Assembly (NCBI GenBank): GCA_947450475.1
Contig: CANFVK010000004.1
Coordinates: 1 to 64,000, forward strand
Length of the DNA: 64,000 bases
DNA from: Bacteriovoracaceae bacterium
Lineage (GTDB): Bacteria; Bdellovibrionota; Bacteriovoracia; Bacteriovoracales; Bacteriovoracaceae
Direction of reading: 5' to 3'
The position numbers were made by a program, and so were the translations under genes. Positions within the stretch are counted from its first letter, which is position 1, and every line of letters begins with the position of its first letter. The notes under the pieces were generated by a model, which worked only from the letters and a program-made list of their open reading frames with translations, had not been told where the DNA came from and did no database searches. Positions 56,451-64,000 of the stretch are shown piece by piece.

Positions 56451-58964
56451 ATGAGTAAAAAAAATGTATTCCTCTCCCCTTTTTTAGCATCTACCTTTAT
56501 TTTGTCGGCCGGACTCTCATCTGATGCCTCCGCTCAATTCGATAAATATAGAAGTAAATCTAAATTTAACAAATCCAAAAATAATTCTGGAAATACATCT
56601 GGTGAAATACCCATTCCGGATACAGGTAAATCGGCTACCTCACTTTTGGAAAAATCCCAAGATACGACTAATTTTGCTCCAGGAGAAGATGAAGGTTCAG
56701 ATGAAGAATCTTCAAACGTCTCAAGTGCATCTGAAGACCAAAGTGATGGAGATACACGATCTAATAAAGATGCCTTTGGAAGAAAAGCTGAAAAAGAAGT
56801 TAAACCAAGTAAAATTGATAATCGATATGTAAATTTAAATCCAGAAACTGCTTTTGGACCTGAAGTCGTTACGTCTTTTGATTATCCAGATATCAGCATT
56901 CTAGATTTAACGAAGCAAATGCAAAAATTGACTGGCTTGAATCTAATACTGGATAAAGATATTAAAGGAAAAATTTCTATTTCCTCTCCTACTCCTATTA
57001 CCATTGGTGATGCCTGGAAAGCTTACCTTCAAGCACTCAGCATCAATGGCTATTCCTTAGTTAAAACTGGCGCATATTATACTATCGTTAACAATCGAGA
57101 TATTCGTTATTCACCAACTACGATGTACACAGGTTCATACTCTCCAAATACAGAAAATTATGTCATGCAAATTATCCCACTAAAATATGTAAACTCAAGG
57201 GAAGTTGCCAATTCATTTCGCCCATTCATGTCTCGCTATGGTCGAATTATCGAAATTAAACAAACAAATACAGTTATAGTCCAAGAAACTGGAACTCATA
57301 TTAATCGTCTTATGAAGCTGATTAAGTTTATCGATATTCCGGGGCATGAAGAATCACTTCAAATCATAAAAGTAAAAAATTCATCTGCTCAAGAAATAGC
57401 GACCTTGCTAGATAAAATATTGAAAGGCAATGCCAATGATGCCAAATTTAAAACCTCAAGTGCGACAGGTCAGACCTCACAAATAAATATTTCAAGAATT
57501 ATCGCTGAACCAAGAACAAACTCTATTATTGCGATGGCCAACTCAGAAGGAGAAAAAGAACTTAGAGATTTAATCGTTAAATTAGATGTTAAAGTCGTTG
57601 CTGCAGGATCAGGTCAAATTCATGTTTACTATCTAAATTATGGCGATGCTGAAGCACTGTCTAAAACTCTTTCTTCATTAGTTGGTAGTGGTCAAAAAGC
57701 AGGAGGATTAGGTGGCTTAACTCGATTTACCAATACAACGGGTGCTAACGTAGCAACAACTGATACGCTATTTAATAGCGACGTGAAAGTGACTGCCGAT
57801 AAAGACAATAATGCTTTAGTCGTAACAGCATCCCCTACTGACTATGATACCGTTAAGACAGTCATTGCAAAATTAGATATTCCAAGAGATCAAGTTTATG
57901 TTGAAGGCTTGATGATGGAGACCCAAGTTAATAAAGGAAATGGATTTGGTATAAGCCTAATTGGAGCCTATGGCTCTGGAGGTGCCCAAAAAGCGGGATA
58001 TGGAAATACTAATGATCTCATTTCACTTATGACTAATAATATTACAAATCTTTCTGGTTTGTTTGTTGGTGGAGGAGTGGGCCCTTCAAGAACGCTAACA
58101 ACTCCAGATGGAAAATCAATTAGTGTATCATCTGTTAACGGTTTGATTACAGCCATTGCAACTCACAGTACAACCAATGTTCTTGCCACACCTCAAATCT
58201 TAACTTTAGATAATGTTGAAGGAGCCTTTGAAAATGGAGAGCAAGTTCCAATACTTGAAACAACAAATGCTGCCAACGGAACAACTCAAACTTCGGTCAA
58301 GCAGCAAAAAGTTGCATTGACCTTAAAAATTACTCCTCAAATTAATAAAGCTACTCGTTTTATAAAATTAAAAATCGATCAAAAAATTGAAGATTTTTCG
58401 AGCAGAGCTTTACCTACAGGTGTACAAAATAATGGAGTTGGAACAGTTATTAGATCGCTGGCTACAACTGTGGTAGTTCGTGACAAAGACACAATTGCAA
58501 TGGGCGGTCTTATGAGGGACAAGGAAACTAATAACATAAATAAAGTACCTCTGCTTGGCGATATACCTGTCCTAGGGTGGCTATTTAAAAATAGTTCAAA
58601 AACAGTTGAAAAGGTAAACCTACTATTCTTTATGACTCCAAAAATTTTAGCTTCATATGAAAAAGCTAATTCTGAAAATGTTAAAGATTTGCTTAATAGA
58701 CGTCAGGCTCATTTAAAAAATGCCATTAGTGACGATGATGCCTTTGCTTCAACAGCTAAAGGTATTTACGACAAAGCTAAAAAACAAGAGCAAGGCCCTC
58801 TTTATGATGTAAATGAAGCTTCAAGATACGCTGAACCAATTAAAAATAATAATGATCAGTCTTCGAGTAATGTTCCTGATGGTGTAAATGCTGAAGAGTC
58901 TCCTGATTATCAGCAGATTATTCAAAAAGCTCAGGAAAAATCTCCAGGAAGTTCAGTGCAATAG
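56451..58964 (+). CDS. gspD: Type II secretion secretin GspD
   Basis: GspD forms the outer-membrane channel. The 837-residue protein begins with a signal peptide (STFILSAGLSSDASA). After an acidic/serine-rich linker (50-120) come the N0 domain (SFDYPDISILDLTKQMQKLT) and N1-N3 repeats (MQIIPLKYVNSREVANSF, IIAEPRTNSIIAMANSE), then the secretin domain ending NKVPLLGDIPVLGWLFKN. The C-terminal extension is rich in Asn and Ser, perhaps the pilotin-binding S domain. AGGA precedes the ATG. It lies 17 bases after gspC and 25 before gspE. Confidence 0.95.
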   Translation: MSKKNVFLSPFLASTFILSAGLSSDASAQFDKYRSKSKFNKSKNNSGNTSGEIPIPDTGKSATSLLEKSQDTTNFAPGEDEGSDEESSNVSSASEDQSDGDTRSNKDAFGRKAEKEVKPSKIDNRYVNLNPETAFGPEVVTSFDYPDISILDLTKQMQKLTGLNLILDKDIKGKISISSPTPITIGDAWKAYLQALSINGYSLVKTGAYYTIVNNRDIRYSPTTMYTGSYSPNTENYVMQIIPLKYVNSREVANSFRPFMSRYGRIIEIKQTNTVIVQETGTHINRLMKLIKFIDIPGHEESLQIIKVKNSSAQEIATLLDKILKGNANDAKFKTSSATGQTSQINISRIIAEPRTNSIIAMANSEGEKELRDLIVKLDVKVVAAGSGQIHVYYLNYGDAEALSKTLSSLVGSGQKAGGLGGLTRFTNTTGANVATTDTLFNSDVKVTADKDNNALVVTASPTDYDTVKTVIAKLDIPRDQVYVEGLMMETQVNKGNGFGISLIGAYGSGGAQKAGYGNTNDLISLMTNNITNLSGLFVGGGVGPSRTLTTPDGKSISVSSVNGLITAIATHSTTNVLATPQILTLDNVEGAFENGEQVPILETTNAANGTTQTSVKQQKVALTLKITPQINKATRFIKLKIDQKIEDFSSRALPTGVQNNGVGTVIRSLATTVVVRDKDTIAMGGLMRDKETNNINKVPLLGDIPVLGWLFKNSSKTVEKVNLLFFMTPKILASYEKANSENVKDLLNRRQAHLKNAISDDDAFASTAKGIYDKAKKQEQGPLYDVNEASRYAEPIKNNNDQSSSNVPDGVNAEESPDYQQIIQKAQEKSPGSSVQ

Positions 58965-58989
58965 TGATTAAAAGGAAACGGAGTACAAT

Positions 58990-60726
58990 GTGAAAATTAC
59001 AGATCATATGCTAGAAAAAGTCGAAGGCCAAAAAGAAAAAATTGGTCAGCTTCTTTTGAAACATACTAGCTTGACTGATGATCAACTTGATGAAGCTTTA
59101 GAAATTCAGCATGAATCAGGCATGCTGCTGGGAGAAATATTACTAAAAAAGAACTATATTCATCCCCATGACATTATCAAAGTGATTTGCCACCAAGTAG
59201 ATATCCCCTATATAAGTGAATTAAAACTAGATGAGATCGATCCAAATTTAACGATTAATATCAACATTAATTACGCTAAACAACATGAACTTTTGCCGAT
59301 TCTAGAAACAGATTACAGTATCACATTGTTAGTAACTGATCCTTTTAATTTTGATGCCATCAATGATATTCAAGAAATTTTTAAAAAAGAAGTCAAACTC
59401 ATAGTTTCAAGTCCTCTAAAAGTTCAAGATGCGATAAATAGAATATATGAAAGGGCAAACCGAAATGTTGTGGATTCTATCGAAGGTGAATTTGATGAAA
59501 ACCTTGATCTTGATGGGCCTATTGATATTCTAGAAGCCGGAGCCGATGAGGCTCCAGTTATTAGATTTGTTAATTCAATCATTTTTAGAGCTATAAAAGA
59601 ACGCGCAAGTGATATTCACATTGAACCATATGAAAAAGAAGTTGTGTATCGATTTCGAATAAATCGAGTTATGCGTGAAATCCTTCGACAACCTATAAAA
59701 ACACAGGCCGCTGTTACTTCCAGACTTAAAGTTATGACCAAATCTATGGACATTGCTGAAAAGCGATTACCTCAAGACGGTCGTATCAAAATTAAAATGG
59801 CCGGCAAGGATATTGATATAAGAGTTTCTATCGTACCTATTCAAAGTGGCGAAAGAATTGTTATGAGGGTTTTAGAGAAATCTAATAATATTTTAACTCT
59901 GGAAAACTTGGGTTTCCATGGTTTAAATTTAAAAACATTAGATGAACTCTCAAAGCGAAAGCATGGTGTTGTTTACGTATCAGGTCCTACCGGACATGGA
60001 AAAACGACTACTCTTTTTGCAATGCTTGAGAGAATAAATACTCCCGACAAAATGATTATTACAGTTGAAGATCCAGTCGAATATGAATTGCAAGGGATTT
60101 CCCAAATCCAGGTTAATCATAAAATTGAACTATCTTTTGCAAGGGCGTTGCGTTCGATCCTCCGCCAAAACCCGGATGTTATAATGGTGGGTGAAACTAG
60201 GGATTTAGAAACAGCAGAGATGGCAATACAAGCTTCACTTACTGGTCACTTTGTCCTTTCAACCATTCACACCAATGACGCATCTTCGGCACCAAACAGA
60301 CTTATTGATATGGGAGTTCAGCCCTTTCTCATTGCTTCTTCTCTTGCTGCAGTTCTTGCTCAAAGGCTTATAAGAACATTATGCAATGATTGCAAGGAAT
60401 CATACACTCCCAATGAATATGACTATCAATTACTAGATGTTCACTCAATTCCTAAAGAAACTATCCTTTATCGATCTAAAGGATGCCCAAAATGCAATTA
60501 TATTGGTTATTCTGGAGTCACAGTTGTGGCGGAACTTTTAATTATTACCGACGATATACGCCCTCTCATTTTGAAAAAAGTTGACGCTGCTTCGATTAAA
60601 AAAGTCGCGATGAAAAATGGAATGAGATCTTTACGCCAAGATGCTCTGGAGAAAGTCTTTAAGGGAATAACTTCTGCAGATGAAATGGCCAGAGCTATCA
60701 ACGAAGAAGATGAGGAACAACATTAA
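58990..60726 (+). CDS. gspE: Type II secretion ATPase GspE
   Basis: GspE is the cytoplasmic ATPase powering secretion. The 578-residue protein starts with an MshEN-type domain (LLLKHTSLTDDQLDEALEIQ), followed by ATPase motifs: Walker A GPTGHGKTTT at about 332, the Asp box ITVEDPVEYEL, Walker B ILRQNPDVIMVGE and the His box LSTIHTNDASSAP. A CNDCKESY/CPKCNY pair (CxxC-CxxC) forms the zinc motif typical of GspE. The His in the Walker A replaces the usual Ser. It starts with GTG at 58990 (GGAG upstream). Confidence 0.96.
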   Translation: MKITDHMLEKVEGQKEKIGQLLLKHTSLTDDQLDEALEIQHESGMLLGEILLKKNYIHPHDIIKVICHQVDIPYISELKLDEIDPNLTINININYAKQHELLPILETDYSITLLVTDPFNFDAINDIQEIFKKEVKLIVSSPLKVQDAINRIYERANRNVVDSIEGEFDENLDLDGPIDILEAGADEAPVIRFVNSIIFRAIKERASDIHIEPYEKEVVYRFRINRVMREILRQPIKTQAAVTSRLKVMTKSMDIAEKRLPQDGRIKIKMAGKDIDIRVSIVPIQSGERIVMRVLEKSNNILTLENLGFHGLNLKTLDELSKRKHGVVYVSGPTGHGKTTTLFAMLERINTPDKMIITVEDPVEYELQGISQIQVNHKIELSFARALRSILRQNPDVIMVGETRDLETAEMAIQASLTGHFVLSTIHTNDASSAPNRLIDMGVQPFLIASSLAAVLAQRLIRTLCNDCKESYTPNEYDYQLLDVHSIPKETILYRSKGCPKCNYIGYSGVTVVAELLIITDDIRPLILKKVDAASIKKVAMKNGMRSLRQDALEKVFKGITSADEMARAINEEDEEQH

Positions 60727-60738
60727 GTTGAATAAGAC

Positions 60739-61956
60739 ATGGCCATATATAACTACAAAGGTATAGATAAAACTGGAAAGGAATTAAAAGGCACAATTAG
60801 TGCTGAAGGTTTAACTCCGGCCAAGGCAAAAGTAAAATCTATGGGCATTATGCTCATTGAAATTCATGAACATACATCTAATACTCTCAAGAAAAATGCC
60901 GTTGGTCTAAGCTTTGGAAACTCTGTATCCATTGCAGATCTCGCTTTAATGACCAGACAACTTGCAACTCTTCTACGCGCTAAAATTCAATTGGTAGAAG
61001 CCTTTACTGCTCTGGTTGATCAAACTGAAAATCCAAGACTAAAAATTACACTTTCAGAAATCAGACAAAAAGTGAACGAAGGCTCATCTCTGGCAAAGGC
61101 TCTATCTGAATACCCCAAAATTTTTGATAATGTATACGTCAATATGGTTGACGCTGGAGAAACATCGGGAACACTCGAAATCGTTTTATTAAGATTAGCA
61201 GATTTTACTGAAAGCCAATTGGCATTAAGAAACAGAATTAGAGGTGCCATGACCTACCCAATTATCATGATGATTGCAGGTGGCGGCATGATCGGAATTA
61301 TATTCATGTTTGTTATTCCTAAAATAACGAAAATATTTATAACTCAAAAAAGAGAACTTCCGCTACAGACCAAAATATGCGTTTGGATATCAAGCTTTTT
61401 AATCAACTACTGGTGGGCAGCACTAATTGGTGGCTTTCTATTGTTCACACTCCTGTCCAAGTTTATCAAAACTGAAAATGGCAGGGCCAAATACGATAGT
61501 ATTGTTTTAAAACTTCCTATTGTTGCTGAAATTGTCACAATGATTAACGTCAGTAGGTTTTGCTCAACTTTAGCAACACTGCTTCAATCTGGCGTTCCGA
61601 TTCTAGCGTCAATGAAAATTGTTTCTAATTTGATAGCAAACGTACATATGAAAAAAGCGGTAGACGAAGCAAGATCAAGTATATCCGAAGGGGCTTCAAT
61701 AACAGGGCCTTTAATAAAATCTCAACTTTTCCCACCAATGGTTACTCACATGATTAAGTTGGGTGAAAAATCAGGTGAATTAGAACCCATGTTAAAAATA
61801 GTTTCTGAAAACTATGAAGATCAAGTCAATACAAAACTTAGTGGACTAACATCTGTATTAGAACCTATAATGATGGTAGGAATGGGGTTAGTCGTAGCAT
61901 TTATCCTATTTTCAGTAGTTGTTCCATTAATGGAATTAAATACAATTAGAAAATAA
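60739..61956 (+). CDS. gspF: Type II secretion inner-membrane protein GspF
   Basis: GspF is the polytopic inner-membrane platform protein. The 405-residue protein begins MAIYNYKGIDKTGKELKG, has two repeated domains (LMTRQLATLLRAKIQLVEAF and FCSTLATLLQSGVPILASMK), and three membrane segments: ITYPIIMMIAG with IIFMFVIP, WAALIGGFLLFTLL and the C-terminal VVAFILFSVVVPLMEL. It closely matches the family in length and order. It follows gspE by 12 bases and precedes gspG by 19. Confidence 0.96.
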   Translation: MAIYNYKGIDKTGKELKGTISAEGLTPAKAKVKSMGIMLIEIHEHTSNTLKKNAVGLSFGNSVSIADLALMTRQLATLLRAKIQLVEAFTALVDQTENPRLKITLSEIRQKVNEGSSLAKALSEYPKIFDNVYVNMVDAGETSGTLEIVLLRLADFTESQLALRNRIRGAMTYPIIMMIAGGGMIGIIFMFVIPKITKIFITQKRELPLQTKICVWISSFLINYWWAALIGGFLLFTLLSKFIKTENGRAKYDSIVLKLPIVAEIVTMINVSRFCSTLATLLQSGVPILASMKIVSNLIANVHMKKAVDEARSSISEGASITGPLIKSQLFPPMVTHMIKLGEKSGELEPMLKIVSENYEDQVNTKLSGLTSVLEPIMMVGMGLVVAFILFSVVVPLMELNTIRK

Positions 61957-61975
61957 ATTCTTATTCGGAGAAACA

Positions 61976-62518
61976 ATGAAACAAGGCTTTTTTAGAAAAA
62001 CGCTAGCTCAAAATCAAAGAGGCTTTTCACTTATAGAAATCTTAATTGCTCTAACTCTACTCGCTTTAGCGGGAACTTTTGTTGTTGGTAAGTTTCTAGA
62101 TAACCTGCATGAAGGACAAGTAAATTCGGCTAAAATTCAAATGAGTAATTTAGAAGGTCGACTCAAAGAATTTAGACGAAAGTGCGGATTTTATCCCACA
62201 ACAGAGCAAGGACTTGAAGCTTTGGTTGCAAAGCCATCTGGTGGTAGAGAGTGTAAGGACTATCCACAAAATGGCTTTATCGACGGTGATCAAGTACCAA
62301 AGGATCCGTGGGATCATGATTTTGTTTATGAATCAGATGGAAAAACTCTAAACATATACTCTTATGGCCAAGATGGTGAAGCTGGTGGTGAAGGAACTGA
62401 TGCTGATATTTATTTAAAACCAGCGACAAAGGGCTCTCCTGCAGCAAGCGGAGCTCCTGCCACTCAGCCAGCAGCAGATGCTGGACAAGGCGGTAATGAG
62501 GCAGCTCAACAACAATAA
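61976..62518 (+). CDS. gspG: Major pseudopilin GspG
   Basis: GspG is the main subunit of the pseudopilus. The prepilin peptidase site GFSLIEILIALTLLALA has cleavage after Gly, with the conserved Glu5 of the mature protein. The core (CGFYPTTEQGLEALVAKPSG, YPQNGFIDGDQVPKDPWDHDFVY, YSYGQDGEAGGEGTDADI) matches GspG, including the calcium-binding C-terminal loop. At 180 residues it has an extra tail rich in Ala, Gln and Gly (about 155-180). GGAG stands before the ATG. gspH starts inside its last 22 bases. Confidence 0.95.
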   Translation: MKQGFFRKTLAQNQRGFSLIEILIALTLLALAGTFVVGKFLDNLHEGQVNSAKIQMSNLEGRLKEFRRKCGFYPTTEQGLEALVAKPSGGRECKDYPQNGFIDGDQVPKDPWDHDFVYESDGKTLNIYSYGQDGEAGGEGTDADIYLKPATKGSPAASGAPATQPAADAGQGGNEAAQQQ

Positions 62519-63200
62519 ATATTTTAATACTCAATTTAAAAAACAAGGCTTCACGCTTATTGAAATCCTTGTAGCATTAGTGCTTATCGCTTTTATTTTA
62601 AGCATTAGCATTACTTCTCCATTTTCTTCAAGAGCTGACTTAGATAAAGAAGTAAATTCAATTGAAAGAGCAATCCGCTTTATGTCAGATGAATCTGCAT
62701 TAAAAAATAGTGTTATAAGACTTCATTTCATTTTAGACAAATCACCTCAGGAATATGCCGTAGAATATGGACCAAGTGATACTTTTATTCTCCCATCAAA
62801 ACCTGACTTTGAAACGACCGTCGAATCGAGAGAGGAAGTAGATAAAAGAAAAAAAATTCAAAAAGACCTCAATATGAAATTTTCCAGAGTTCCAGAATTT
62901 CAAGACAGAAATATGGAAATCAATGGGGATATTCGGATTCTTGGTATCGCAAGCTCCCAATCCACAAAACTTCAGACTAAAGGTGAAGCTTCTATTTATG
63001 CATTTCCAACAGGGGAAAAAGATGAAGCACTGGTGATTCTTGCTAGTGATGAGGATATAATAACATTGAAGGTTAGCCCATTTTCTTTAAAAATTATTCA
63101 ACAAGTCTACCCTTTAGGAAAAATTGACCAAAAAGAGATTCAAGTTGTACAGGAAGAGAAAGCAAAAAAAATTTTTGAAACATGGTTAAAAGAAAAGTAG
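62496..63200 (+). CDS. gspH: Minor pseudopilin GspH
   Basis: GspH is a minor pseudopilin near the tip of the pseudopilus. The prepilin signal GFTLIEILVALVLIAFILS follows a short basic leader (MRQLNNNKYFNTQFKKQ). The rest (234 residues in all) is a mixed beta domain unlike others, which is normal for GspH. I chose the ATG at 62496 with AAGGCGG upstream, overlapping gspG by 23 bases; a start 18 bases earlier is less likely. The next pseudopilin gene, gspI, overlaps its end by 19 bases. Confidence 0.85.
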   Translation: MRQLNNNKYFNTQFKKQGFTLIEILVALVLIAFILSISITSPFSSRADLDKEVNSIERAIRFMSDESALKNSVIRLHFILDKSPQEYAVEYGPSDTFILPSKPDFETTVESREEVDKRKKIQKDLNMKFSRVPEFQDRNMEINGDIRILGIASSQSTKLQTKGEASIYAFPTGEKDEALVILASDEDIITLKVSPFSLKIIQQVYPLGKIDQKEIQVVQEEKAKKIFETWLKEK

Positions 63201-63724
63201 TGACAAATATTATTATCAAAAATAATTCTGGCTTCACTTTAATGGAGGTCATGATTGCTATTTCAATATTTGCTATATTTGCAACTGTTTTTGTTACCGG
63301 ACAAGGATACAATCTATTAGATTCCTCCAAAATAAAAGAAGATATTCTATTAAAAGATATTTGCGAAAATAAAATAAACGAAATTATCATTAATCCTCCT
63401 GAGCTTAGAGATTCTTTAACAATATCAAAAGAAACAAAATCGGATGATCATAATCCTGATTATCAGATTACAGTTGAATACAAAAAATTTTTTGTACCTG
63501 AAATGGACAAAATTACTGGTGTGAAAAATGATTCTGAAAATAGTGGTGAGAATGGAACCCAAGGTCAAATTGAAAAGCGCATCTTTAAAATTTTCAAAGA
63601 TAATATGGAGAAGATGATTTGGCAAGTTGAAGTATCAGTTAAGAACAAGAATACAGATTCACAATTTCATTTATCAAGCTGGCTTTATAATGCTGGAGCG
63701 GAAGTGCAAATTGGTCAATTCTAA
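63182..63724 (+). CDS. gspI: Minor pseudopilin GspI
   Basis: GspI is a minor pseudopilin that forms the tip with GspJ and GspK. The signal GFTLMEVMIAISIFAIFATV with conserved Glu5 is present. The 180-residue length is a little above normal because of an Asn/Glu-rich insert (about 105-125). The ATG at 63182 lies in the end of gspH and lacks a good ribosome site; a GTG at 63200 that overlaps the gspH stop (TAGTG) is an alternative start. The next gene starts inside its last 14 bases. Confidence 0.85.
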   Translation: MVKRKVVTNIIIKNNSGFTLMEVMIAISIFAIFATVFVTGQGYNLLDSSKIKEDILLKDICENKINEIIINPPELRDSLTISKETKSDDHNPDYQITVEYKKFFVPEMDKITGVKNDSENSGENGTQGQIEKRIFKIFKDNMEKMIWQVEVSVKNKNTDSQFHLSSWLYNAGAEVQIGQF

Positions 63725-64000
63725 TTTTATAAAAGTTTATAATGTTAGCGCAAAAGGCTTTACTCTTATAGAAGTTCTGATCGCCATCATGCTCTTGGCT
63801 TTTGTATCTCTCTATACATTTAAAATGGTAAGTACAAGTATTGATACAAAGGATATTGTTTTAAAAGAAGATCAAGAAATCGTGCAAGGATTAACGGCGA
63901 TTAGTCGAATTGATAGCGATTTCTCACAAATGTATTCACCACTTTATTCATACTCAAAATCTAACCCAACCCAAGACACATCTAACTTGTACCAAGATAC
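63711..64000 (+). CDS. gspJ: Minor pseudopilin GspJ, N-terminal part (cut by window end)
   Basis: A truncated 96-codon frame starting with TTG at 63711; no in-frame ATG precedes the signal. The prepilin site GFTLIEVLIAIMLLAFVSLY has the conserved Glu5. Downstream, FKMVSTSIDTKDIVLKED fits the amphipathic helix and start of the globular domain. Order after GspI and length of leader fit GspJ. GGAG (63695-63698) lies 12 bases before the TTG. The rest, and any gspK, L, M, N genes, lie beyond base 64000. Confidence 0.82.
   Translation, partial: MVNSNFIKVYNVSAKGFTLIEVLIAIMLLAFVSLYTFKMVSTSIDTKDIVLKEDQEIVQGLTAISRIDSDFSQMYSPLYSYSKSNPTQDTSNLYQD

Noticed and set aside
59983..60012. GspE Walker A with His (TGHGKTTT) as a sign of inactivity
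   Set aside because: The residues that define the loop (G-x4-G-K-T) are intact, and the varied position is not catalytic.

Overview
This is a gene-dense, AT-rich stretch of bacterial chromosome from a flagellated Gram-negative bacterium. The gene set suggests a low-GC member of the Bdellovibrionota, most likely the Bacteriovorax/Halobacteriovorax/Peredibacter side. Pointers are flagellin, CdnL/CarD, a type II secretion operon, many exported metallopeptidases and beta-barrel-like proteins, pseudo-receiver signalling proteins, a di-haem-type succinate dehydrogenase and type III glutamine synthetase. This placement is an inference from gene content; no marker gene settles it. I see no insertion sequence, prophage, CRISPR, rRNA or tRNA. 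No gap reaches 300 bases, and codon use and composition look uniform, so this is core chromosome rather than an island.

Layout. 1-5915: the start of a flagellin gene on the minus strand with a textbook sigma-28 promoter, back to back with a five-gene plus-strand signalling operon. That operon encodes a pseudo-receiver protein with a very long disordered linker, an HD-GYP protein that has lost its HD dyad, CheY, an Hpt-like protein without its histidine, and a CheX-type phosphatase. 5920-8090: a metallophosphoesterase, a small exported protein and a minimal zinc metallopeptidase. 8093-14155: uvrB, lysA, a nitroreductase, cysS and carD. 14361-16885: sucC-sucD-ndk, closed by a strong terminator. 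17065-22260: a metallo-beta-lactamase-fold hydrolase, a GYF_2-domain membrane protein, an arginase-family enzyme and a rimB-like/rimK/small-gene operon. 22451-25836: sdhCAB, closed by a strong hairpin terminator. 25896-31717: a SprT/DUF2786 protein, queE, a pair of unknown genes, a DksA-like regulator, a truncated haemoglobin, a lipoprotein and a DEAD-box helicase. 31781-36309: an outer-membrane-like protein and an FHA-RDD membrane protein overlapping tgt. 36345-43544: serC, a barrel-like protein, a matrixin-like protease, pepP, murD and a METTL25-like methyltransferase. 43549-54668: glutamine synthetase III, a 28-residue membrane peptide, a phosphopantetheinyl transferase, two secreted-protein operons, an M61 peptidase, an IscA-like protein overlapping a LysR regulator, an FG-GAP lipoprotein and an acyl-CoA dehydrogenase. 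54925-64000: gspC-D-E-F-G-H-I-J, running off the end of the window.

How it fits together. Central carbon and energy metabolism is represented by sucCD, ndk and sdhCAB, with acyl-CoA dehydrogenase feeding fatty-acid oxidation. Translation and RNA modification are represented by cysS, queE, tgt, rimK and the helicase. The type II secretion operon provides an export route that the several signal-peptide metalloproteases could use. This fits a predatory or macromolecule-degrading life, but nothing here shows which proteins are actual substrates.

The least explained part is the signalling operon next to flagellin. Three of its five proteins look like standard two-component or cyclic-di-GMP parts with catalytic residues removed, while CheY and CheX keep theirs. 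Other second-look items are the METTL25-like methyltransferase, the IscA-like protein lacking its C-terminal cysteines, a GspC with a roughly 200-residue cytoplasmic extension, and the membrane peptide upstream of glutamine synthetase.

Limits. Coordinates of starts were chosen by reading ribosome binding sites and family norms. Functions come from motifs recognised by eye, without any database search.
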